A stretch of 64,000 bases of DNA from Bimastos eiseni (Eukaryota > Annelida > Clitellata > Crassiclitellata > Lumbricidae), in the NCBI GenBank assembly GCA_959347315.1, contig OY365814.1, forward strand, positions 1,430,033-1,494,032. The letters run 5' to 3'. This document shows positions 1-11,327 of the stretch, in pieces (the stretch's first letter is position 1; each line of letters begins with the position of its first letter). The notes beneath the pieces were generated by a model. It was not told where the DNA came from. It saw only the letters and a list, made by a program, of their open reading frames with translations, and did no database searches. The translations under genes and the position numbers were made by a program.

Positions 1-60
1 TGATTGAGTGATTGGTTTGTTGGTTAGTTGGTTGGTTGATTGATTGATAGGATATACATT
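1..60. repeat. Degenerate TGAT/GGTT microsatellite
   Basis: The window opens inside a short array of TGAT and GGTT tetranucleotides. Positions 61-200 hold no readable gene. Confidence 0.7.
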
Positions 61-199
61 TCGAATTCGATCGTTAGGGCCCCGTGGTAAATGCGATTAT
101 GCGGTTTTCACATAAGTTCCTAAATGAAAGTTTTCACAAATTATTGCATAAAATTCGAACATTTCGGTAAATTCAACTATAATTAGCTTGTCTAGGCTA

Positions 200-560
200 T
201 TATGAGCATATACCTGATCGTGCGCCCGCGCCTCTGGTCGAAGGAGGAATGGCAACTGAGATTGTTTGAGGGAAAATGAAGCAACACTTGCTAAAGCTTG
301 TACACAATCTAAGCGAATAAATAAGACATTGTTATCCTTGCGCAATGCTGTTCGAAATATGGGGTGTTTTGCAGGGACATATCCTAGCACAATCTGGTTA
401 ATCCTTCTTCGACCACCAGCGCCAACTAATTCCTACTATGAGGCAGACGAATTACGTGTACCGGCTACGAGTATGGATCTTATAACACATCATGCTCCAT
501 TTCTCCACGCAGTCCATGATAAGAAAAATTACATTGTATGCTATCATAGGGGCTAATATC
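200..560. repeat. Dispersed repeat R1, copy 1
   Basis: This stretch is recognisably similar to 7850-8140. Both carry a 'gtacacaatctaa' block, an 'ggacatatcctag' block, a 'ccttcttcgaccaccagcgcc' block and a 'catgataagaaaa' block in the same order. The plus ORF at 266-556 is not preserved in the second copy, so I read this as an old dispersed repeat rather than a gene. Confidence 0.5.
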
Positions 561-724
561 AAAAGGGCGCAATCAGACGCATGATCAAAAGAGTGACAAA
601 CAAAAGGGCGCATGTTCAAAAAGGCGAATGAAAATGGTATCCGTTTAAAAAGTTGCGATGTCGTCAGTCAAAATGTCACATATAGGTATATTAGCCATTT
701 TAATTGAGTTGTAGTGACGAAAAT

Positions 725-990
725 AATTTTGTTTAAATAGAAGCTGAATTGATGAAAGAAATGTCCTAAATAGAATTGCTGGATTAAAGAAAGGAATTCA
801 ATTTCCCTAGAGGCGGAGGTTAAGGGAAAGTATGCTGCTTAAATAGAAGCGGGAATGTTTAAAATAATGTTTAAATGGAAGCGGGATTGATGAAAATAAA
901 TATACCAAAACGGAAGCGAGATTGATGAAAAGATATATACCTAAATGGAAGAAGGATTGATGAAAAGAACCTACATAGAATAGAGATCGT
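725..990 (+). repeat. Degenerate tandem motif (AAGTAGAAGCTGGATTGATG-like)
   Basis: Five or six imperfect units of about 30-40 bp share a core like 'aaatggaagcgggattgatg' followed by 'aaaag'. Related units recur at 14050-14215, 31585-31605 and 33665-33855. Positions 990-1270 hold nothing that I can identify. Confidence 0.55.
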
Positions 991-1276
991 GAGCATAATT
1001 TTAAATATTTTATAGTCATAATTACATTTTTTGATTATTATAAGAAAATGTGTATTACATTCTGGATATCTGGTTTATTTTTTGGGGGTCAGGGCCTTCG
1101 TGACGTCATATTTGAGGGGTCATGGCATTTGTGACGACGTGTGACGAAGGAGAGTCAAAAATCGTCCAAACTCGCGTGACGTCATTTATGGACGACTCCC
1201 CTAGCGTCCAGGCACTTCTTTTTCACACTTTAAGCACTGTACTTCCACCGAATTTAGCGCTATGCGACCTCGAGGT

Positions 1277-1483
1277 TCAGAATGAGGCGATCCACCAGAC
1301 AGCTGAAGTAGTGATGTCGAATTGTACTTGGATAATTTCAAGGAGGATTGTGTGGTTTACACAGTCGAAGGCAGCAGAAAAGTCCAGGAGTACTAGGGAA
1401 GCGATGAAACCAAAGTCCAGGGCCAGGACAATATCATTGTAAACTTTGACGACTGCTGTTTCAGTGGATTGTCTTAGATTCAA
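1277..1483 (-). mobile_element. Non-LTR (LINE) reverse transcriptase fragment
   Basis: The minus-strand frame contains STETAVVKVYNDI and then LVLLDFSAAFDCVNHTILL. This matches reverse transcriptase motif A of CR1/L2-like LINEs (L-D-F-S-A-A-F-D, catalytic Asp followed by aromatic and Asp). Only about 65 residues remain, with no ORF1, no YADD box and no 3' tail, so this is a dead 5'-truncated or internal remnant. It says nothing about host gene content. Confidence 0.8.
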
Positions 1484-1704
1484 ATGTATAAAATAACAAA
1501 ATTATACGGTCTTAACTACGCAATGTCAAATAATACGTTCAAAACTACTTCTGCTATTTCCACTACTGCTGCTGTTGCTGCTACTGCTTCCATTGCTGCA
1601 ATTACTACTACTATTGCGACTCGGCTGTCTATGTCGAACGACTTGTTTAAAAAAATGAAGGATGATGGAAAACGTTTCGTGTGGAAGTCATTCGGGATAT
1701 TGAC

Positions 1705-1935
1705 TGATATCGAGGATCAACCGAGGATCAACCGAGGATCAACCGAGGATCAACAGAGGATCAACAGAGGATCGAGAAATAACCGAGGATCAGCCGAGGA
1801 TCAACCCATGATCAACCCATGATCAACCGAAGATCAAAAGAGGGTCGAGGAACAACCGAGGATCAACCGAAGATCAATCGAGGATCGACGATTAAGCGAA
1901 GACCAGCCGAGGCTCAACCGAGGATCGACGACCCT
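1705..1935 (+). repeat. GAGGATCAACC minisatellite
   Basis: About 20 units of a 10-12 bp motif (GAGGATCAACC with variants AAGATCAACC, GAGGATCGAC) run in tandem. The ORF that crosses it is a by-product of the repeat. Positions 1940-2700 show no supported gene. A segment near 2385-2440 is similar to 18180-18240 and, on the other strand, to 5340-5400 and 61540-61600. Confidence 0.75.
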
Positions 1936-2739
1936 TGTCTAGTGGCTGGGTGTGGGACGTAAGGTTAGGATCGTAAACTCGGGAGGAGGATCGGCAAGCG
2001 ACAGGCCTAAGGCTTGGTTATTGTCTTCCTCAGATTTATTTCTGATGATATTTGGTTACTTGGAAACGTTTTCTGTCGTAATCCAGTCTCAAAAGGTGTT
2101 TCGTCTTCATCTTACTTACCTTCTTCTGCTAATCAATCTTAGGGATGGAGAACTTAACGCCAGAGCAACAGGCGAACATCAAGAAGAAGGGTCGCGGTAG
2201 GTTGATAAACCATTTGCTTGACGCAAATTTAAATGAAGATTTGGTGCTCACAACGGAAAGAGCGAAGCTAGCAGAGGAATATTTATGCATATATTTCTAA
2301 ATGTCTATAGTACGATGACAACAGTTCTACAGATTTTGGAAGTAGTTGAGAATAGAGAAGAATCGATATTTTGATAGATGTGACACATGACAACGATGGC
2401 ATCGTAAGAAGAGGTGAGAGACTCACTTTCATAAAAGAAGAGTTTAAAGATTGATGTAAGAATTGAGTTAGACCCAACCTATAGTAAACTGAATAATTAG
2501 ACTAACAATCCCGTTCATATATTGATAGTACGCTATATAAATAATCAGATACGACACTATGCGATGTTGCTGACGTTTTGGTTTCTGCCATTACTGTTTT
2601 TATTGTTGGTGGTGTTGCTGATGGTGCTGTTACTAGCAGTTGCTACTTATGCTTCTGTTGTTGTTATTATTATTGAGCCAATTCTGTTTGTAAAAAGCCG
2701 TTAACCGAAGTTTGAATTGTAAATCTCCTCCGTTTTCTA

Positions 2740-2950
2740 AGATGCTTGCCACTGTCTTCTGGTTGTTTCGTCGAAGCATCTGATAAAATCTGAATATTTC
2801 GACTTGTCCATGGATCTCACAATCCACAACAGTTCGGCGTTCTTATCTCTGTCTAAATGTTGTCGCTGAGTGAAGTGATTCTGTTCTTTCGTTATACAGT
2901 TAGCAGATAACAACGAAGACAATAATTCGTCATTCGGTTGAATATTTTGC
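2740..2950 (-). pseudogene. Decayed CARD exon of immune-type paralogue 3
   Basis: Read on the minus strand this is the same CARD exon as at 14757-15044 and 57449-57736, starting at NIQPNDELL and carrying LLWIVRSMDKSKYSDF. Two lesions are visible. A one-base loss before the 'LRRTNQ' segment splits the frame: the first half ends with RCFDETTR and the second half resumes as MLRRNNQKTVASILENGG. The splice donor after ENGG, which is GTTTAA or GTTTAC in the intact copies, here begins AT. The exon therefore cannot be spliced in the usual way. A matching upstream 59-nt exon survives at 5512-5570, but I found no F-box-like exon between them. Confidence 0.75.
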
Positions 2951-3052
2951 AAGAGAAGAGTTCAAGATCTTTCTCGTGGGAGGTGCTGAGTTTGTGCTGT
3001 GACTCCAAAGTACACCAGATGACAGTGTGTTTATGTGTCAAATACAATAAAC

Positions 3053-5204
3053 CAGTGGTTCTCAACCAAGGCACATCTGAGATCTTTGGAAATTCAGATG
3101 GCACACCATTGAACTAAAACTAGTTTTACATGTTTAATTTTTAGCAATTTCATGGCTGCTGTTTTTAAAACTAGATTAAGCATTTTTCATCTGAAAAGAA
3201 GGCATAATTTAGTTTTGCATAATTTTCACAAAAATTAAACAAGAGTAGACAAATATTTTTATTTTAACAGTTTAACTAGGACAGTTTGAAATGCAACCTT
3301 TAAAATTTTGAATTGTTACATTTACAACCCTCAAGTGACCAACCGCAGGACCACCAGCATAGCATCGGCTTGTGCTACAATTAGGGCTTTCAATAGTTTT
3401 ACTCTGCAATTTATGAATTTGTCACCTGGTCATTGCTAATCATTTAAATCTATAGAAAGCCAGTTTTGCTTCTACAGTTATTTTTTAAATAAAAAACGTT
3501 AGTTTAAAAAAAAATATTCGTTGGGATCCATCAGGACCCCAGCCACAGCAGTACATTTTGGATGTAAGACAAAAAACCCTCTGACATAAACCCCTCTGAC
3601 AAATCTCCCTCTGACATAAGCCCCCCAGTTTTTAGGCAGGACATTAACCCCCGGAAAAAACTTCCCCTCTTGTCCTAACTAGCTTCTGCAATTAGAAGCC
3701 ATACCATAATAACTGACACTACTAACAAAGTCTGCACAACATTACAAGTCACACTCAGTACGACTATTAATCTAACTCAGAGGCGTCCAAATATTGGCGA
3801 GGGGTATTTTTTAGTCTTAGGGAGGATATCTTGACTACCTGACACTTGTAACCAGGGTGTTTGCCTCCATCAGTTAGAGGGGGATTGACGTTCTTGGTCT
3901 AACTTATATAAGACATCGTGTCACAGACAACATACATAGGCTCTTCATGGACTCACCTGACGCGTCTGAAAAAGCCGTGTCACAGAGAGCCTACGATGAA
4001 TTACGCACAGTGGTGCCTTCAGCGTACATAGACCTATCATACATTAACAACAAAAAAGACCAAGACTAATTGACTGTTTGCTATTTAAGTATTGGACGAC
4101 GATACCTGAGTGACCGCATCAGACTTTGAAATGACACATGCTTTACTTCAGACTTGAAAGTATACGTTTCTAAATAATAAAAGTAAAAAAGTAACAAAAA
4201 TTTATTCTTAGGTTTTTTTGTCCTACTTAGAGGGGGGGGTTTGTCAGAGGAGGTTTAGTTAGAGGGGTTTTGTCAGAGGGGTTTTCGTCGGGGGGAGGGG
4301 TATTCCGCGACCCGTATATTTTAGCAAGCTGGTTGGAAGAGGAGCCATGACATGAAATCCTATCTGGGCTTGATGACCCTTGCAAATTTCTTCAATCCTA
4401 TGATGAATTTCCGATAGCCAAACTCTCCATTTATCATCAACAAACGTCACCTTTACGCTCTAACATTTGTAAGAGTTGAAAATCCGAGCTCAGCTCAGAC
4501 AAGAAGGATGTGGACAACTGCACAAGAATATGCAATGCCCTCATTCAAATGCGTGGATGTTTCTTTTTCTGCCATTAGCCAGAAAGCATCTAAGAACATT
4601 TCAGAGTTCATTCAGCAGGCTCCTCTTCTTATTTTAGTGTTGATATATTTGAGTTGCTTGCGATTTGAAAATAATGGGTCTCTCACTCAATCATGGTTTT
4701 CAAATGACAGGAATGGTGAGTAATGCTGATTCTTTTCTTCAAGAGTGGTGAGATGATCAAATATAAGATACGTCATTGACTCATTTCTTTGCCATTTTAT
4801 GAAAGAATGAGAGGAGAAAATAATTCTAAAATAGTTAGCTACACAAAATAATTCATAATGATATAATAAATATTTGCATATAATATATAATTATATACTA
4901 TAATTTTTATATAATATATAATGCTATAATACGTTGCCAATTAACCTTGAAATAAAAAAAATGTTCTGCTCATTAGTTTAACTTAACGACCAGACAGGCA
5001 TACATTTTGTTGGCAACGGCTACAGCTAAAGTGCTAGAATTTTAGATCAGTGGAAGAAATATTAACAGATTGATAAACAGAAATGTTTTCAATAAAAATA
5101 GATACATTATACTTTACCTTCATTCGAGCATAATTTGTATTGCTTTCGACATTGATTTTTTATTACCGTCGCGACGCACTTACCACAACGATTGAGAACC
5201 ACTG
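3053..5204. mobile_element. Possible hAT-like element, termini only
   Basis: The left end reads CAGTGGTTCTCAACC at 3053. The right end, at 5190-5204, is the inverted form of CAGTGGTTCTCAATC. CAGTGGTTCTCAACC is the hallmark terminal inverted repeat of Charlie/Tip100-type hAT transposons. I see no transposase ORF between them; the interior is AT-rich and hosts the MULE-type MITE at 3560-4313. The flanking 8 bp do not match, so the two ends may belong to separate insertions. Confidence 0.4.
3560..4313. mobile_element. MULE-type MITE, complete copy (family M)
   Basis: Non-autonomous DNA element of 754 bp. The left end is GGATGTAAGACAAAAAACCC. The right end, reverse-complemented, starts GGGTCGCGGAATACCCC. 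Both are followed by repeats of a CCCCTCTGACAAAA-type unit, giving long inverted termini. It is flanked by GTACATTTT (3551-3559) and GTATATTTT (4314-4322), a 9-bp target duplication with one mismatch. Long terminal inverted repeats plus 9-bp duplications are typical of Mutator-like elements. The interior is the reverse complement of 43615-44045 and 49330-49560. No transposase is encoded. Confidence 0.8.
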
Positions 5205-5511
5205 AATTATAAACGTTCCAATCAGCTGTCGACGCTTGTCGCGTAGATTAGTGGTTTCGCGTTCCAATTCTACGAAACAGGTAATTTTATTTCTTGTGCA
5301 CACGATCAGCCTTCTGGTGTGGCCTTTAATTAGAGATGACCTCCATAGCGCTGTTAGGCTATCACAATCCACAAGCCATCGGTTGATGTTCACCTCTTCT
5401 TATAATGTCATCACTATCGCTTCAAGTGAGATTGGAAAAAAAGTGGAAAATTATGTTTTTAACCTTGATTCAACGTATATGGATATTACAGGAGAGTTCA
5501 TTCAATCTTAC

Positions 5512-5570
5512 CATTGTACTAGAAGCAGTTTCATTAAGTTCATCTTTTCCAACCAATCGTCCTCGCTTAT
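5512..5570 (-). pseudogene. 59-nt upstream exon of paralogue 3
   Basis: This is the counterpart of the 59-nt exons at 18403-18461 and 61664-61722. The length is identical, the donor is GTAAGA in all three, and the conserved residues follow a pattern like R-L-x-G-x-D-E-L-N-E-T. The frame is open here (GRLVGKDELNETASSTM), but the downstream CARD exon of this copy is broken, so I class it as a relic. Confidence 0.55.
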
Positions 5571-6234
5571 CTTCAAACAACAAGATTGAAGTGCAACAAA
5601 CTGAGTTTGATGTAAAAAATGTGCTCGCATTGTGTCCTCTTCAAAACACGCATCAGTCTTGTTACATCATTAACTAAGATTGACAAGGACCAGTAGAAAC
5701 AGACTTGGAAGTACTTGCAGTAGCAGACTTATTGTGCACCAATTCATAACTACTTAACTGATGACGAAGCCCAATCGATGGCGCTGTGAGATTGTCAGTG
5801 AAGGACTTGTTACAGTAACCATGTTTCATAGAGTTATTGAAAGAGACTAGAAGCCTTTCTCTGCTCATCACTGGGCCAACAATACAACCAGGGCAACGAT
5901 TAGGTCAACGGCCTTATGTCCTGACATCAAACAAATGCGAAAAGCAATTAAATTTGTGATCAGCTGTTTTTGTTTATTCTTTAGTTCATGACCAAAGATG
6001 TCAAAAAAACGAATAATGTTGAATAATTTGTTGCCCCGATTTGGATTGAATTCGTTTCCTAAATCATAGTCACTGATCTCAAACTTTTTATACTTGTCAT
6101 CGCACATTTTTCATTTAGTTGTTCTCATAATTTAAAGTAAAACTTTCAGCTATCGCACTGAAATGCGAAATGCAAGAAAATAAGATCATGATAAGTATTT
6201 TTTCAGAAAGTTTGACGTTCAATTTATTCCTGGT

Positions 6235-6775
6235 AAGACACGAGTATACGTTGTTATATCTTTCCGCCCATCTCGTGTTTCAATTTACTCAATTTATCAT
6301 ATATGGAAGTTGCTAGTAAAAAATTGACAACATTGCCAATTGAGGGGGTTTTAACGCCCCAAAACCCCCTTTGCCTGCGCCACCGGATATTGTTCTGCTG
6401 AAGTGCTGTGAATACCCTTGTCTCTGCGACATCGCATTTTTGGGCGCAGTGGAAATTTCGAGATCACGACTAAACCTACTCTAAGACCTCTTCCAAATAT
6501 TTTGAAGAGTCAAAATGCTTAAGGCATCAATAGTTTTCATTTGATGAAGTTAAGACACGAGCTGTAAAGCACGAGCCTCGGTAGAACCTCCACGCACCTG
6601 TGTAAGAGTAAGCATCTGATGCACTTGACCTTCTCTTACGTAAACGTGGCATTGCAAATCCCAATCCACGTTTTCTCTATGTACGATTACTTTCGTTATC
6701 GTTTTGCTCATGCCCTCCTGTACAGCCGCTCATTCTGCTCGTTTACAGAAAATAACATAAAATAAGTCTTTATAT
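6235..6775 (-). repeat. Repeat family A, copy 1 (carries exon-like ORF)
   Basis: This is the first of four copies of a repeat that starts near the 'catctcgtgtttca' block, passes a GGGGTTTTAACGCCCCAAAACCCC-type palindromic stretch, and ends near 'gtttacagaaaataac'. The other copies are at 9840-10370, 21170-21441 plus 24327-24570 (split by piggyBac), and 52710-53240. Confidence 0.7.
6550..6717 (-). other. Exon-like ORF of repeat family A, copy 1
   Basis: A minus-strand frame of 55 codons runs from a CTGTACAG acceptor-like site to a stop. It contains MSKTITKVIVH, then ENVDWDLQC, then VREGQVHQ. The same frame, length (168 nt) and stop position occur at 10161-10328, 24354-24521 and 53029-53196 with few amino-acid changes. 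I do not recognise the domain. It may be the last exon of a multicopy gene or part of a transposon ORF. Confidence 0.35.
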
Positions 6776-6779
6776 CTGA

Positions 6780-7850
6780 TATTACTTCTCTATTAAACAA
6801 TGCTATCCTATAGGGTATACGTAACACTAACATTGTCCATTTTGACATAGGTATTAACTAACATTAGCCTTCACGGAGAGACAGCTACAGGTTAAAGGCT
6901 TGTCATGTAGCCTATAACAATTATGGTTAGTTTCAACTGAGTACAAAGTCGAAAGGTGAGTACTGATTATTTCTAGACAAATGCTGTGGCGGCTCTAGAT
7001 TTTTCCATCGGGAGAGGTCCCGGGACGGGGAGAGGCAATTGAATACACGAATTTATCGAAACTGAGAGTGCTAGGCATAGCTCCACACTAAGTGACATCG
7101 ACCAGATACATGTATATGCATTATAGAGCAACATGAATTCTTTACATTAATAAACTAGCTATTTTTAATAGAATGACTTTATTTAAAAGTAAAGCATTAG
7201 CTGTGCACATTACATACACCTAATGAACGGCAAGTCTATGATTGTCATGTCAAGAGTCAAACTTGGCAGTTTGCACTTACCAAAATCAATTAGTTTTTTA
7301 ACAATTATATTCATTTTGATTAAATACGCATTTATGGCTGTTAGATATAGGTCTACATACTAAAACACACACAACATTTTGAAACAGTAAATTCAATAAA
7401 ATTACGTTGGCCTGATTGTATACTTTTATGGTAGCCTAATACTACTTTGGTTCTATATTAGCATAATGATGGATTGTATGTACGGTATACTGTATAACAG
7501 TATTAACCAATTACAACAGCCACATTCGTCTAGATTTCGTTCTAGCACAGTTTTCGATTACTTCGTTATTATAATCAACATTACTTGCGAATTGTCTTTC
7601 GATCGTAATCAAGACTTTTCACGTTTCCCTAGAACCACACATCTACATGTAGATGCTTTAGTTTGTAATTTTGTGCTTGCAAAATATCAATTTTGCATCC
7701 TTTTCATGAAAAAAAATGTTTATTTTTTAAAAAAGGCCCACTTTTTGCAAACTATAAACTATCTCAGAGGGAACGGCTGCTTCCTCTGCTTCCCTCTGTC
7801 TACGCCTCTGATCGTTCGCTCCTAATTGCCTTGTAGAATATGGAACCCAG
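6780..7850. other. Gene-free stretch
   Basis: AT-rich DNA in which I see no splice-consistent coding frame. The 119-codon plus ORF near 7466-7825 has no recognisable motif and no similar copy elsewhere in the window. Confidence 0.5.
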
Positions 7851-8250
7851 ATTATTTGAGGGGGAAGTAACGGAACAACACTTACTGAAGGTTGTACACA
7901 ATCTAATTTATTTATTATGGCATTGCCTTTCCTTATATAAAGCTGTTTGAAATAGGCCTACTAGGTGTCTTGCAAGGACATATCCTAGCTGGCACAGTCT
8001 GGTTTACACAGTCTGAATCCTTCTTCGACCACCAGCGCCAACCAATCCCTAATATGAGACAGATGAATATCAACCCGCCACGAGTGTGGATTTCACAAAA
8101 TGCAGTCTTTCTATATTTCTTCATGCAGGTCATGATAAGAAAACACCATAATAGCGTATTGAGACTACCGAGATTGCAAGCAGAAAGTATCCAAATGTAT
8201 GTCAACCAGTCAAAAGAATGAAACTTTACATAGCGCCACCCCATATAAAT
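7850..8250. repeat. Dispersed repeat R1, copy 2
   Basis: Counterpart of 200-560, with the same ordered blocks and many small differences. Confidence 0.5.
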
Positions 8251-8279
8251 TTATTCAGATGCGTTCTCTGCGCTGGCTT

Positions 8280-8530
8280 ATAATGATATCAAATGTATTA
8301 CGAACGAAAATAATACATCGTTAGCAAAGCTATGCACAGAAAGCTGAAATGAGTGACCATGGGGGTCACACGAACAAGCATGTAACCGGCCAACGGATTC
8401 CTGCCGACAGCTAACAGATGGCATGGGTGTTCTGAGTCTCTGGTCCAAGTTGAGTCGATAGGGTAGAGCGATGCTTTCGACAGCATTCGTGGACACGGTG
8501 ATGATGTCAACGAATAGGCCTAGTCCCTCG
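8280..8530. repeat. Dispersed repeat R2, copy 1
   Basis: The reverse complement of this segment aligns with 39110-39345 on the plus strand. Shared blocks include 'taccctatcgac', 'catgccat.tgt.agctgt' and 'tcactc.tttcagctt'. It is an inverted, diverged pair 31 kb apart. Confidence 0.5.
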
Positions 8531-8589
8531 CTGGTGGAAGCAATGTGTTTCAAAGTAAAACGATGAAATATCTTCTATCCAATGTTCTA

Positions 8590-9284
8590 GAAAGCTAATT
8601 ATCAACCTATTTATTACGCTGGCCCAGTTACCTACACCGGTAAAAGCGTAGGCATGTGTTCACATGCTGGCTTATTTCGCAGAATGAAATCTCGGACAAA
8701 TTACGTTCTTTATAGCATAATATTATACGGTAGGCCTATAGGCCTAGAATAAATTTGCGTGGGGTTCATTTAAACGAGCGAGCGGTGGTGAAGGACACCC
8801 GATCAAACTCTCAGGGACGAAGCCACATACGACCTAGAGCAAGGCGAAACATTTTAATGTTAACTTTAAAATTTGTTGGTGCTATCCCAGATCAATACAC
8901 ATTAGGAGGCCGTCTAGAGTCGATATTTTTTTATTATACTGCGCTTCTGAATTAATTCCATCCAATAACATTCAAAATGATACATTTATTTCTCAACACA
9001 TTGACTTTGAATATCAGTATGTATAACCATGCCTTTTCATGCATATGAATAACAATTTTTATATGAATATGTCGTTCGTAACAGCTCTATAGTTTGTTGT
9101 TTGCAGTTGATATTTTTCATCTCCTTAAGAAAGGTATTACATGTATCTGGTCAATTATTAATGTTATTTGTGTCAAAATCTTAATATGGAATCGAAACAC
9201 AGGCTACCATTGGATAATCATTCCGTCAGTATATACTAGTGTTGCAGGGTGACCTTTTAATCGGAACCATTGGCTCTATTGGGT
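8590..9284. repeat. Repeat X, copy 1 (partial tandem of 10440-11137)
   Basis: This segment is a diverged copy of 10440-11137 in the same orientation; both end with the block 'ggctctattgggtc'. It contains the 'taggcctataggcctag' stretch and a short plus ORF (8755-8955) whose frame is also open in the copies at 10614-10814 and 53482-53682. I do not claim that this ORF is coding. Confidence 0.6.
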
Positions 9285-9315
9285 CAATACAGATGCGTTT
9301 CGACACTGTTTATTT

Positions 9316-9636
9316 CTAGTAAAATTCCACAAGATTAGCAAAATTTTTCAACTGTTCATTTGACAGTGAATGTATATCATTTGGAATAAGGCGCAGTAAA
9401 CCTTGAAGAATAGTTTTGTTTTTCAAAAATTTAAGAAAGAAAGGCGTCCAAAAATGAGATGTAAATTGCAGTTCTGTAAAATTTTTCATCCAATATTGAA
9501 GAGATATTGCATCGTTTGGTCTGTCTTTAAGTAAGTCTAGGTCTTGACAATGAAAATTCATATTTGTCTGCAACCGCAGTAATTGCCATTTAAAGATCAT
9601 GGAATTCTGTAGGCCAATCTGCAATCTCGCAAACAT
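9316..9636 (-). CDS. Uncharacterised helical ORF, copy 1
   Basis: An open minus-strand frame of 106 codons. The predicted protein is leucine- and phenylalanine-rich and probably all-helical, for example FLKFLKNKTILQGLLRLIP near the C-terminus. An identical ORF lies at 52184-52504. Both sit about 1.7 kb downstream of, and on the same strand as, the propeller exon of an immune-type paralogue. Because the whole surrounding block is identical in the two copies, frame conservation carries no weight as evidence of selection. It may be an exon or a chance ORF. Confidence 0.3.
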   Translation of the reverse strand: MFARLQIGLQNSMIFKWQLLRLQTNMNFHCQDLDLLKDRPNDAISLQYWMKNFTELQFTSHFWTPFFLKFLKNKTILQGLLRLIPNDIHSLSNEQLKNFANLVEFY

Positions 9637-10160
9637 AGCATTTCAGGTATCATATCATCTACAAAAGACAATGCTTCCACTAAGTCAAGATTTTGCTTTT
9701 GCGGTTCTTTACGGAGTCGAAAGCTGTAATTGAAAACTTTATCTACAAAGTGTAATGCTACTATGAAATCTGCTTGTTACATAGTGCTCGACAGTTGCAT
9801 AGTTTGAAAGGAAGCCTCACATTAATCATACATGTATAGATCTTTGACTGCAGTCACATAGTTATATCTTTCAGCCCATCTCGTGTTTCAGTTTACTCAA
9901 TTTATCATTTATGGAAGTTGCTAGTAACAAAATTTTGGCAACATTGCCAATTGAGGGGGTTTTAACGCCCCAAACCCCCTTTTGCCTGCGCCACCGGATA
10001 ATGTTCTGCTGAAGTGCTGTGAATACCCTTGTCTCTGTGACATCGCTTTTTTGGGCGCAGTGGAAATGTCGAGATCACGAATAAACCTACTCTAAGACCT
10101 CTTCCAAAAATTTTGAGGAGTCAAAATGCTTAAGGCATCAATAGTTTTCATTTGATGAAG

Positions 10161-10328
10161 TTAAGACACGAGCTGTAAAGCACATGCCTCGGTGGAACCT
10201 CCACGCACCTGTGTAAGAGTAAGCAGGTGATGCACTTGACCTTCTCTTACGTAAACGTCGCATTGCAAATCCCAATCCACGTTTTCTTCGTGTACGATTA
10301 CTTTCGTTATCGTTTTGCTCATGACTTC
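10161..10328 (-). other. Exon-like ORF of repeat family A, copy 2
   Basis: Same 168-nt frame as at 6550-6717. The start side is a CTATACAG acceptor-like site, and the core MSKTITKVIVH/ENVDWDLQC is retained. Confidence 0.35.
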
Positions 10329-11327
10329 CTGTATAGGCGCCCATTCTGCTCGTTACAGAAAATATACCGAAAATAGGCCTAGTCCCTCGCTGGTGGAAGC
10401 ATTGCGTTTCAAAGTAAAACGATCAAATATCTTCTATCCAATGTTCTAGAAAGCTAATTATCAACCTATGTATTACGCTGGCCCAGTTAGCTACATCGCT
10501 AAAAGCGTAGGCATGTGTTCACATGCTGGCTTATTTCGCAGAATTAAATCTCGGACAAATTACGGTCTTTATAGCATAATATTATAGGGTAGGCCTATAG
10601 GCCTAGAATAAATTTGCGTGGGGTTCATTTAAACGGGCGAGCGGTGGTGAAGGACACCCGATCAAACTCTCAGGGGCGAAGCCACATGCGGGCTAGAGCA
10701 AGGCGAAACATTTTAGTGTTAACTTTTAAATTTGTTGGTGCTATCCCAGATCAATACACAATAGGGGGCCGTCTAGAGTCGATATTTTTTTTATTAAACT
10801 GCGCTTCTGACTAATTCCATCCAATAACATTCAAAATGATACATTTATTTCTCAACACATTGACTTTGAATATCAGTATGTATAACCTTTGCATGCATAT
10901 GAATAACAATTATTATATGAATATGTCGTTCATAACAGCTCTATAGTTTGTTGTTTGCAGCTGATATTTTTCATCTCCTTAAGAAAGGTATTACATGTAT
11001 CTGGTCAATTATTAATGTTATTTGTGTCAAAATCCTAATATAGAATCGAAACACAGGCTACCATTGGATAATCATTCTACCATTAAATACTAGTGTTGCA
11101 GGGTGACCTGTAGGCGGAACCCTTGGCTCTATTGGGTCTGACTTTTGACTTCAGCCACGTGACGGTTGTGCAACGAAATAGTTACTGAGTACATGATTCT
11201 TATGATTATATGCTGGAAATTAAATAAAAAAGTCTCTGTAATGTGTATGAATAATTTTAATTAATCGAATAAATTGTAATTTTTTAAAGGTTAATTGTTT
11301 GTCAGATTCTGTCGATGTATATTTACT

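Larger units (their letters stand above)
9285..11230. repeat. Identical duplicated block, copy 1
   Basis: From 9285 to about 11230 the sequence matches 52153-54098 with a constant offset of 42,868. No substitution was seen in the lines compared by eye. Just outside, the two copies differ: unrelated sequence on the left, scattered substitutions and indels on the right from 11231. The block holds the ORF at 9316-9636, repeat A and repeat X. Confidence 0.8.

Noticed and set aside
3053..5204. Confident call of one full hAT transposon
   Set aside because: Ends look right but flanking 8-bp sequences do not match and no transposase is visible, so it is listed only as possible.
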